In this document: piece by piece, positions 1 to 4,921 of the stretch
How positions within the stretch are numbered: position 1 is the first letter of the stretch
How the letters are laid out: each line of letters opens with the position of its first letter
NCBI GenBank assembly: GCA_020438665.1
Contig: JAGQUE010000544.1
Span: 1-6,442, forward strand
DNA length: 6,442 bases
Direction of reading: 5' to 3'
Source: Nocardioidaceae bacterium
GTDB taxonomy: Bacteria > Actinomycetota > Actinomycetes > Propionibacteriales > Nocardioidaceae
Notes under the pieces: generated by a model
The model's database searches: none
What the model saw: only the letters and a program-made list of their open reading frames with translations
What the model was told of the DNA's origin: nothing
Program-made: the position numbers and the translations under genes

Positions 1-372
1 CCACTGGCCGCGCTCGGTCTCGGTGGGCTTTTCCATCGCCACCACGCGCGCGCCGCGCGGGTTGAGGTGTTCCATGGAGCGCTTGCTGGTGCCGCCCTTG
101 CCGGCCGCGTCGCGGCCCTCGAAGACGATCACGTGGCGCTCGCCGTGATCCTGCACGTAGTACTGGAACTTGAGCAGCTCGATCTGGAGGAGGTACTTCT
201 CCACCTCATAGTCGTTGCGAGACATCAGCTCGTCGTAGGGATAGCCCTCGCGCCAGGTCTCGACGGCCTTGCCCTCGGGGGTGATGAGCATCGGGTCCTC
301 ACCGTGCTCGTCGCGGACGGTATAGCCGGCGTCGCGGAGCGCGTCGATGTGCTCACGAAGTGACATCTGCAT
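1..372 (-). CDS. ppk2: Polyphosphate kinase 2 (PPK2), 5' part only
   Basis: This is the N-terminal 124 residues of a PPK2-family kinase; the gene continues off the left edge. PPK2 enzymes transfer phosphate between inorganic polyphosphate and nucleotides in the cytoplasm, in many members making NTP or NDP from polyphosphate. Visible evidence is a Walker A loop GRDAAGKGGT at residues 86-95, preceded by the family-typical stretch YEVEKYLLQIELLKFQ (55-70) and followed by EHLNPRGARVVAMEKP (101-116). The pre-kinase N-terminal region of about 50 residues fits the usual layout. The Walker B and lid motifs lie outside the window. I chose the ATG at 372 because a TAAGCC element lies exactly 6 bases upstream, as in the leaderless genes nearby; an in-frame ATG at 366 (MSLREH) is equally plausible as protein. 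No Shine-Dalgarno is visible. Residues S96 and S99 differ from the TIKRF-type sequence I expect after the P-loop. The gene is divergent from the MFS gene. Family call is firm; substrate preference cannot be read here. Confidence 0.93.
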   Translation of the reverse strand, partial: MQMSLREHIDALRDAGYTVRDEHGEDPMLITPEGKAVETWREGYPYDELMSRNDYEVEKYLLQIELLKFQYYVQDHGERHVIVFEGRDAAGKGGTSKRSMEHLNPRGARVVAMEKPTETERGQW

Positions 373-378
373 GCCTGA

Positions 379-384
379 GGCTTA
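379..384 (-). promoter_or_regulatory. Possible -10 element of ppk2 (TAAGCC)
   Basis: On the minus strand TAAGCC is preceded by TGC, giving an extended -10-like TGC-TAAGCC, and is separated by 6 bases from the ATG at 372. The spacing equals that of the stronger TAGGCT elements in this window, which suggests a leaderless ppk2 mRNA. The last base is C where the TAnnnT consensus has T, and I see no good -35, so this is tentative. Confidence 0.35.
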
Positions 385-396
385 GCACACCCGACG

Positions 397-402
397 TAGG
401 CT
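397..402 (+). promoter_or_regulatory. -10 element TAGGCT for the MFS transporter
   Basis: TAGGCT fits the actinobacterial TAnnnT -10 consensus and ends 8 bases before the GTG at 411, so transcription would begin at or next to the start codon. There is no Shine-Dalgarno in front of this GTG. The same hexamer occurs before two other GTG starts in the window. No convincing -35 is seen about 17 bases upstream. It lies in the 38-bp gap shared with divergent ppk2, so the two promoters must overlap. Confidence 0.6.
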
Positions 403-410
403 CTGCGCCT

Positions 411-1619
411 GTGACGCCTGCGACCCGCCAGCGCGCCCACTCGCTCACGGTGCTGGTGTTGGCCGTCGCGCTGGTCGCCATCAACCTCCGCCCCGGAGCG
501 ACCTCCGTCGGCCCCGTGCTCGAGGAGCTGCGCACCGGCCTGTCGATGGGTGCTGGTGCCGCCGGTGTCCTGACGGCGCTGCCGCCGCTCTGCTTCGGAC
601 TGGGGGGTGCTGTCGCCGTGGCCCTGGCCCGCCGCATCGGGCTGACCGGCGGCATCGCCCTGGGGCTCGTCGCCGCCACGGTGGCGATCGTGCTGCGGGT
701 CGTCATCGGCTCCGAGGTGCTGTTCCTCGTGCTGACGGTGGTGGCGCTGCTGGCCATGGCGCTCGGCAACGTCCTGGTCCCCGCCTGGATCAAGCACGAC
801 GGCGCGGGTCTCGAGGTGACGCTGATGACGATCTTCGGCACCGGCCTCGTCGCCGGCGGATCGCTGGGTGCGCTCGTGACGGCCCCGGTCGCCGACGCCG
901 AAGGGTCCGGCGGCTGGCGCGTCGCTCTCGGCGCGTGGGGAGTGCTACTGGCGCTGGCCCTGCCGATCTGGATCTGGCTGGCCGTCCGCGAGCGCGGCGC
1001 GCTGGCCGACCGGTCGGCCCCGATGCGCCCTCCGAGCGGACGGATCGCGTCCTCCCCCACCGCGGTCGCGATGACCGCCCTGTTCGGGATGCAGTCCATG
1101 CACGCCTACATCCAGTTCGGCTGGCTGCCGCAGATCTATCGCGACAGCGGGCTGTCGGCCACCCATGCCGGGGCACTCCAGGCGCTGGTCGCCGGGGTGG
1201 GCATCGTCGGCTCGCTGGTCATGCCCACGGTCGCCGCCCGGTCGCGGTCGCTCACGCCCTACATCCTGGCGTTCGGCGTGCTGCTCGTCGGTGGCTACCT
1301 CGGGCTCTTGCTCGCCCCGACGACGCTGCCCTGGCTGTGGGCGGTGCTGCTCGGAGTCTCCGGCTTCGCGTTCCCGCTGACCATCGCGCTCATCACCGCC
1401 CGCACCCGGGACCCCGGCATCACTGCACAGCTGTCTGGCTTCGTGCAGCCGGTCGGCTATCTCATCGCCGCCATGGGGCCGTTCGCCGTCGGCCTGATCC
1501 ACCAGGCCACCGGGGGCTGGGAGGTCGTCCTCGTGATCTTGATGCTGACGGCCGCGCCGTTCGTGTGGGCCGGGCTCCGCGTCGCCCGGCCGGTGTACGT
1601 CGACGACGAGCTCGCCTGA
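411..1619 (+). CDS. MFS transporter, CynX/NimT (cyanate/nitroimidazole permease) type
   Basis: This encodes a 402-residue inner-membrane secondary transporter of the major facilitator superfamily, with about 12 hydrophobic helices. The first helix ends in INLRPGATSVGPVLEEL (residues 24-40); an N-L-R-P segment followed by SVGP is characteristic of the CynX/NimT/YycB branch. Characterised members include the E. coli cyanate transporter CynX and the 2-nitroimidazole exporter NimT, but many actinobacterial members have no known substrate. There is no cyanase or carbonic anhydrase gene beside it, so a cyanate role is not supported by context. The GTG at 411 is preferred over an ATG at 360 because the shorter form begins directly after a TAGGCT -10 element and because the extra 17 residues are not membrane-like and overlap ppk2. 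Length is normal for the family. The stop lies 46 bp before the hemerythrin start, so read-through into that gene is possible. Confidence 0.85.
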   Translation: MTPATRQRAHSLTVLVLAVALVAINLRPGATSVGPVLEELRTGLSMGAGAAGVLTALPPLCFGLGGAVAVALARRIGLTGGIALGLVAATVAIVLRVVIGSEVLFLVLTVVALLAMALGNVLVPAWIKHDGAGLEVTLMTIFGTGLVAGGSLGALVTAPVADAEGSGGWRVALGAWGVLLALALPIWIWLAVRERGALADRSAPMRPPSGRIASSPTAVAMTALFGMQSMHAYIQFGWLPQIYRDSGLSATHAGALQALVAGVGIVGSLVMPTVAARSRSLTPYILAFGVLLVGGYLGLLLAPTTLPWLWAVLLGVSGFAFPLTIALITARTRDPGITAQLSGFVQPVGYLIAAMGPFAVGLIHQATGGWEVVLVILMLTAAPFVWAGLRVARPVYVDDELA

Positions 1620-1653
1620 CCGCCGCGGCCGGATTGCGCAGCGCCTCCGTGGG

Positions 1654-1659
1654 TACTGC
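1654..1659 (+). promoter_or_regulatory. Possible weak -10 (TACTGC) before the hemerythrin gene
   Basis: TACTGC sits 6 bases upstream of the ATG at 1666, the same spacing as the clearer leaderless promoters here, and there is no Shine-Dalgarno in the preceding 46-bp gap. The final base is C instead of T. This would make hemerythrin its own transcription unit, although co-transcription from the MFS gene is not excluded. Confidence 0.3.
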
Positions 1660-1665
1660 GGACGC

Positions 1666-2181
1666 ATGGACGTGACCGAGCTGATCCTTCACCAGCACGC
1701 CGAGCAACGGCGGATGTTCGCGATGCTCGACGAGATCCCGCGCGAGGACACCGAGACCCTGGGGGCGGTCTGGAAGCGGCTGGAGATCCTGCTCGAGACG
1801 CACGCCGAGGCCGAGGAGCTCTTCGTCTATCCGCTCCTCCTGCGCGTCGGCACCGGGCAGGCCGACGCCGACGACGTGGAGGACGAGGTCGAGGACGCGG
1901 TCAAGGACCACAACGAGATCCGCGACGGCATCCGTCGCGCAGCCCAGGAGGACGTCGGCAGCAACGCCTGGTGGGAGGCCGTCGTCGACTGCCGCGTCGC
2001 CAACAGCGACCACATGGCCGAGGAGGAGCGCCAGGACCTGGCCGACTTCCGGCGCCACACCGATCTCCAGGCCCGCCACGACATCGCGGTGCGCTTCCTG
2101 CGCCACGAGTCGCTGCGGGCGGCGTACGGCGTCACGCCGGGCGACAAGGATCCGGACGAGTTCATCGACCAGCACACCTGA
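1666..2181 (+). CDS. Hemerythrin-like HHE cation-binding protein
   Basis: A 171-residue cytoplasmic protein with a single hemerythrin/HHE four-helix bundle over about residues 1-135. Candidate di-iron ligands appear in the expected order: H9/H11 in helix 1 (LILHQHAEQRR), H46 and E50 in helix 2 (THAEAEE), H82 in helix 3 (KDHNEIRD), and H116 and E120 in helix 4 (DHMAEEE). The family binds non-haem iron, and members are implicated in oxygen, peroxide or nitric oxide sensing or detoxification; the exact role of this protein cannot be read from the sequence. The remaining ~35 residues form a charged C-terminal tail without a recognised domain. There is no signal peptide. The ATG at 1666 is the first start in frame and lies just before helix 1. 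The gene follows the MFS transporter and converges on the small membrane-protein gene, with only 8 bp between stops. Confidence 0.9.
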   Translation: MDVTELILHQHAEQRRMFAMLDEIPREDTETLGAVWKRLEILLETHAEAEELFVYPLLLRVGTGQADADDVEDEVEDAVKDHNEIRDGIRRAAQEDVGSNAWWEAVVDCRVANSDHMAEEERQDLADFRRHTDLQARHDIAVRFLRHESLRAAYGVTPGDKDPDEFIDQHT

Positions 2182-2182
2182 G

Positions 2183-2219
2183 GCACCGCTCAGCGGCGGG
2201 CGCGCCAGCGGTGCTGGCG
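2183..2219. terminator. Possible stem-loop terminator between convergent genes
   Basis: Two mutually exclusive hairpins lie just past the hemerythrin stop. One pairs GCACCGCT (2183-2190) with AGCGGTGC (2207-2214), 8 perfect base pairs across a 16-base loop. The other is CGCCAGC (2203-2209), loop GGT, GCTGGCG (2213-2219), 7 perfect base pairs. Neither is followed by a T-run, and both overlap the 3' coding end of the leftward gene, so a terminator role is inferred from position. GC-rich coding DNA can give such pairings by chance. Confidence 0.3.
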
Positions 2220-2687
2220 TCGCTGGACGTGGGTCGCGTGGCGGCACAGCCAGATCGACACGGCGGCGAGCGGGAGCTCGACCAGCGCGGCCATGGCCAG
2301 CGCCGTGACGAGCGCGCCCCGTCCTGAGGATGTCATCACGTCGAACCAGGCGTCGGTGATGAGCAAGGCGGCCGACCATGCACCGGCCACGGGAAGCCAG
2401 TCCGAGCGGCGCAGTGCCGTCCAGGCGAGCGCCACCAGGGCCGCGGCCAGCATCGCGTCGAACCCGACCCAGGCCCAGTTGTAGTGGACCGTCCGCGCCC
2501 GGCGGGGCAGGTCATAGGCGAGATAGATGGTCCACGGCACCAGCAGCACCGAGCAGACCGCGAAGATCACGCCGACCCGGGCGACCGCCCGTTCCTCGGT
2601 CGGCGTCATCTGCGCCACCGCCGAGTCGGCGGTCGGCACGGCACCGTCGATCGACCCGACGACCTTGTCCACGCCGCTGTCGCTCAC
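2190..2687 (-). CDS. Small four-helix membrane protein, unknown function
   Basis: This encodes 165 residues with a hydrophilic N-terminal tail (1-36) and four predicted membrane helices at roughly 37-58, 73-92, 98-118 and 124-148, then a basic tail (HVQRRQHRWRARR). The basic tail would favour a cytoplasmic C-terminus, and with four helices the N-terminus would be cytoplasmic too. Acidic residues lie inside helices: D77 in helix 2, D112 and D116 in helix 3 (TDAWFDV), and E137 before a proline in helix 4. I recognise the pattern as an unnamed family common in actinobacteria and can give no function. The GTG at 2687 is chosen because TAGGCT lies 6 bases upstream and no Shine-Dalgarno is present. 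M27 is an internal alternative but would leave the promoter 84 bases away. The gene is divergent from the HNH gene and convergent with hemerythrin. Confidence 0.8.
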   Translation of the reverse strand: MSDSGVDKVVGSIDGAVPTADSAVAQMTPTEERAVARVGVIFAVCSVLLVPWTIYLAYDLPRRARTVHYNWAWVGFDAMLAAALVALAWTALRRSDWLPVAGAWSAALLITDAWFDVMTSSGRGALVTALAMAALVELPLAAVSIWLCRHATHVQRRQHRWRARR

Positions 2688-2693
2688 GCGGCC

Positions 2694-2699
2694 AGCCTA
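2694..2699 (-). promoter_or_regulatory. -10 element TAGGCT for the membrane-protein gene
   Basis: On the minus strand, TAGGCT is followed by GGCCGC and then the GTG at 2687. The 6-base gap places the transcription start at or next to the start codon, which implies a leaderless mRNA. It matches exactly the hexamer before the HNH and MFS genes. No clear -35 is visible at the usual distance. Confidence 0.6.
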
Positions 2700-2757
2700 G
2701 GCACACCGGCCTCACCCGCCTACGTCGTGACTGCCCCACCCGGCACGCCCGGCGCCC

Positions 2758-2763
2758 TAGGCT
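2758..2763 (+). promoter_or_regulatory. -10 element TAGGCT for the HNH gene
   Basis: TAGGCT is followed by CGTGGC and the GTG at 2770, a 6-base gap identical to that of the divergent gene 82 bp away. This supports both a leaderless mRNA and the choice of the GTG start. No -35 with good spacing is seen; the nearest TGAC-containing hexamer (GTGACT, 2727-2732) is about 25 bases upstream, which is too far. Confidence 0.6.
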
Positions 2764-2769
2764 CGTGGC

Positions 2770-3105
2770 GTGCCACCACGGAGACGGGCCAAGGTCTATG
2801 CGCGGCGTCGCCAGCGGCGGATGGCGCGGGTCGAGCACGACCTGACGGCGTCGCAGTGGGCGGCCCTCCAAGAGCTGTGGGGTGGCTGCGCCTATTGCGG
2901 CGCAGCGGCGAGCGACCTCCAGAAGGACTGCATGCTGCCGATCTCGCGAGGCGGCCGCTACACCGTCGACAACGTCGTCCCCGCCTGCCGCTCGTGCAAC
3001 GCCAGCAAGTGCAACACCGAGCTGACGACCTGGATGCGCCGCAAGAGGCTCGACGAGCGGGCCTTCCTGGTCCGCCAGCCGAAGCTCGCCCTGCGCGCGG
3101 CCTGA
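2770..3105 (+). CDS. Small HNH-fold protein with a Cys in place of the first His
   Basis: A 111-residue, strongly basic protein with a zinc-finger HNH (beta-beta-alpha metal) core. The zinc-type cysteine pairs are C40/C43 (GCAYCG) and C73/C76 (CRSCN). Between them lies DCMLPISRGG (53-62), which aligns with the usual D-H-x-x-P-x-S-R-G-G, then YTVDNVVPACRSCNASK (64-80), keeping the central Asn (N68) and the terminal N77 and K80. The residue aligned to the catalytic general-base His is C54. The N-terminus is Arg-rich (residues 4-20) and could bind nucleic acid. HNH proteins usually cut DNA; with the His missing, this one may be a weak nuclease, use another base, or act as a binding protein. It starts with GTG directly after a TAGGCT promoter. 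There is no adjacent methylase, toxin, intron or phage gene that would assign a role. It stands alone between divergent and downstream single genes. Confidence 0.85.
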   Translation: MPPRRRAKVYARRRQRRMARVEHDLTASQWAALQELWGGCAYCGAAASDLQKDCMLPISRGGRYTVDNVVPACRSCNASKCNTELTTWMRRKRLDERAFLVRQPKLALRAA

Positions 3106-3231
3106 CGAAGTGGGCTGACGCCGGGGCGTGACGGGTCGCACGTCGCCGGACCCTTGCTGCGGCGGCCCCGGGTGGTGCCAGAGTGGACCTAGCCGCCGGG
3201 GCCGCGCGACCAGCGACCACCGCGTCAGCTC

Positions 3232-3237
3232 GAGGAG
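3232..3237 (+). promoter_or_regulatory. Shine-Dalgarno GAGGAG deciding the DUF2505 start
   Basis: GAGGAG lies 7 bases before the ATG at 3245. It fixes that start over an in-frame upstream GTG at 3128, whose 39 extra residues are low-complexity and Ser/Arg/Gly/Pro-rich. Unlike the genes to the left, this gene must have a 5' untranslated leader; I cannot place its promoter confidently. Confidence 0.7.
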
Positions 3238-3244
3238 CCAGCCC

Positions 3245-3724
3245 ATGAAGTTCCAGGCCCGCAACGACTATGCAGCCTCGCCCGCCGAGGTCCACGCCAT
3301 GCTCGCCGACCCCGCCTTCCGCGAGCAGGTCTGTGCCGACCAGGACGTGGTGGAGGTCGAGGTCGCCATCACGCCGACCGAGGACGGGGGCATGAGCGTG
3401 GTCGTCGACCAGGTGCAGCCCACCCCGGGCGTGCCGTCGTTCGCCACCCCCATCATCGGCGCGACCACGCGGGCGATCCAGCTCGAGGAGTGGGCCGACG
3501 ACCGGTCGGCCAGCCTGGAGATCCAGGCGCCCGGCAAGCCGGTCACGATGCACGGCAGCATCACACTCGAGGCGGCGGGCTCGGGCACCGTCGAGGTGAT
3601 CGACCTCGAGATCAAGGTCAAGGTCCCGCTGATCGGTGGTCGCCTCGAGAAGCTGATGGCCTCCCTGGTCGAGCGCAGCATCCGGTCCGAGAACGAGACC
3701 GGCCGCACCTGGCTCGGCGAGTGA
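3245..3724 (+). CDS. DUF2505 family protein (SRPBCC/START-like fold)
   Basis: A 159-residue cytoplasmic protein. The opening MKFQARNDYAASPAEVHAML (1-20) followed by ADPAFREQVC is the typical start of DUF2505 proteins, which are common in actinobacteria. The C-terminal part, with the KVKVPLIGGRLEKL segment at about 124-137 and a long amphipathic helix to residue 157, is the other family hallmark. The predicted fold is a helix-grip with a hydrophobic cavity that usually binds a lipid or other small hydrophobic ligand, but no substrate is known for this family, and I see no catalytic motif. There is no signal peptide or membrane helix. The start is set by GAGGAG 7 bases upstream. It is 139 bp downstream of the HNH gene and is followed by a perfect hairpin 7 bases after the stop, so it is probably transcribed alone. 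Confidence 0.85.
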   Translation: MKFQARNDYAASPAEVHAMLADPAFREQVCADQDVVEVEVAITPTEDGGMSVVVDQVQPTPGVPSFATPIIGATTRAIQLEEWADDRSASLEIQAPGKPVTMHGSITLEAAGSGTVEVIDLEIKVKVPLIGGRLEKLMASLVERSIRSENETGRTWLGE

Positions 3725-3731
3725 GCCGTGC

Positions 3732-3751
3732 GGAGTCTCACATCAGACTCC
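3732..3751 (+). terminator. Hairpin after the DUF2505 gene, probable terminator
   Basis: GGAGTCT (3732-3738), loop CACATC, AGACTCC (3745-3751) is a perfect 7-bp inverted repeat starting 7 bases after the stop codon. It is followed by TTGCGT, with only two T residues, so it would be a weak intrinsic terminator, which is common in high-GC actinobacteria. Its perfect symmetry also leaves open an operator upstream of the secreted-protein gene, whose start is about 97 bases further on. Confidence 0.5.
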
Positions 3752-3838
3752 TTGCGTAGCCCGGCCTGAGCGGCATCGACGTCGGACGCGACCGCGACGA
3801 CACTTGCTGGGGCGCCGCGTCGGCGTGGCATGGGAAGC

Positions 3839-3842
3839 GAGG
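3839..3842 (+). promoter_or_regulatory. Shine-Dalgarno GAGG favouring the GTG start at 3848
   Basis: GAGG ends 5 bases before the GTG at 3848. The alternative ATG at 3830, six codons upstream, has no Shine-Dalgarno-like sequence within a useful distance. The motif therefore favours the shorter form, which also gives a more normal signal-peptide n-region. Confidence 0.5.
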
Positions 3843-3847
3843 TAGTC

Positions 3848-4921
3848 GTGTCACTCCTTGTCGATAGCCGCCCACGCGGCTGGGTCGTCGCGGTGGCCAC
3901 CGTGGTCGCGCTCGGACTCGGGGCAGCCCCCGAAGCAGAAGCCGCTTCGTCGGTTGTCGGGTCGCGGTCGACGCACGCCGGGATCGCGGAGGTCGCCCGG
4001 GTCGCCGGCGCGCCCGTCGTCGTACGCCCGGGCGCGCTGCATCGCGGCTCCCCACCGCGCGTGGCGTGGCTCGCCGACAACGTCGTCCACACCGGAGACG
4101 GGCGATCCGCCACACTCCCCTGGTCCCGCGCCGGAGCCCGGCGCCACCACGTCACGCTCCTGGGGCACACCACCGACGGCTGGCTGGTCAAGAGCTTCGA
4201 CGGTGGAGACACGTGGACGCTCTGGACGGTGAAGGCGGGCAAGCGCCACGAGATCACCAGCGCCAGCGTGAGCGAGGGCGAGACCGTCGGCTTCGTCCTC
4301 TCCGGCGATCACCAGCGATTCCTGTCGCTCAGGTATGACGGCCTGGACACCACGTCCATGTCGGTGAGGGGGCTCGACAACACTCAGCTCGACAGTCGTG
4401 ACTTCGTCGACAACGGCGACGTGCTGGCGTTCTCGGGCCACGAGCTCGTGGTCGGCACCGCGGACGCCCAGCGCTGGGACGTCGATGCGCAGAGCCTGAG
4501 TCCTCTCGGCGTCGACGCGGTGGGCGCCGACCTCCGTCACGGCCTGCTGTTCGTCACCGACCCCGCCACCGCTGACTCCGGCCCGACGTCGCTCGACGCT
4601 CCCGGCACACCCGCCTGGACAGCCGCGATGGCGCAGCCCGTGGTCTCGCCTCGGGGCGGCCGCGCGCTGAGTCGCGAGCGGCCGCGCGGGAGCCTGCTCA
4701 CCGTGCGCAGCGTCGCGACGGGAGCGGTGCGCGCGGCGTTCGCCGTACGGTTCCTCGCGTCCGAGGCGCCGGTCTGGGAGAACGACCGGTCGTTCGTCTT
4801 CATCGCGGCCGTCGGAGGGCTCGGCGACCGCGAGACCCTCGTCCGCTGTCGGGTCGACGGGACCTGTCGCCGGGTCAGCCCGATCCGGCCGCGAGACACT
4901 ATCTCGCTGCCGGCCCGGTGA
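3848..4921 (+). CDS. Secreted protein, probable beta-propeller, unknown function
   Basis: This encodes 357 residues with an N-terminal signal peptide: R8 and R10 in the n-region, a hydrophobic core at about 12-27 (WVVAVATVVALGLGAA), and a likely signal peptidase I site after AEA at 30-32. No lipobox Cys is present. The mature part is rich in short beta-strand patterns with recurring turns and Trp or Leu-Val strands, such as GWLVKSFDGGDTWTLW and RFLSLRYDG, which resemble blades of a WD40/TolB/YVTN-like propeller. The only two cysteines, C334 and C340 (RCRVDGTC), are close together at the C-terminus and could form a disulfide outside the cell. I recognise it as a type of actinobacterial exported protein that is usually annotated hypothetical, and no catalytic motif is evident. 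The GTG is preferred for its Shine-Dalgarno; the ATG at 3830 would add six residues. The last 23 bp overlap the convergent hydrolase gene. Confidence 0.75.
   Translation: MSLLVDSRPRGWVVAVATVVALGLGAAPEAEAASSVVGSRSTHAGIAEVARVAGAPVVVRPGALHRGSPPRVAWLADNVVHTGDGRSATLPWSRAGARRHHVTLLGHTTDGWLVKSFDGGDTWTLWTVKAGKRHEITSASVSEGETVGFVLSGDHQRFLSLRYDGLDTTSMSVRGLDNTQLDSRDFVDNGDVLAFSGHELVVGTADAQRWDVDAQSLSPLGVDAVGADLRHGLLFVTDPATADSGPTSLDAPGTPAWTAAMAQPVVSPRGGRALSRERPRGSLLTVRSVATGAVRAAFAVRFLASEAPVWENDRSFVFIAAVGGLGDRETLVRCRVDGTCRRVSPIRPRDTISLPAR

Noticed and set aside
411..1619. Cyanate uptake and detoxification locus
   Set aside because: Only the transporter family suggests it. No cyanase (cynS) or carbonic anhydrase (cynT) gene is adjacent, so the substrate was left open.
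1462..2379. A 305-codon minus-strand frame over the end of the MFS gene, hemerythrin and the membrane-protein gene
   Set aside because: It conflicts with three supported genes and has no recognisable motif.
2770..3105. HNH gene as part of a homing intron, restriction-modification set or phage
   Set aside because: There is no intron boundary, interrupted host gene, methyltransferase, integrase or phage gene nearby, and it has its own promoter of the local type.
3162..3205. Inverted repeat GCGGCCCC (3162-3169) with GGGGCCGC (3198-3205) upstream of the DUF2505 gene
   Set aside because: The arms are pure G/C, 28 bases apart, in a very GC-rich stretch, so a chance match is likely.
3268..4257. 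A 329-codon minus-strand frame over the DUF2505 gene and the following gap
   Set aside because: It is a low-complexity Ser/Arg/Thr/Pro-rich product spanning two well-supported opposite-strand genes and the hairpin. It is a shadow frame.
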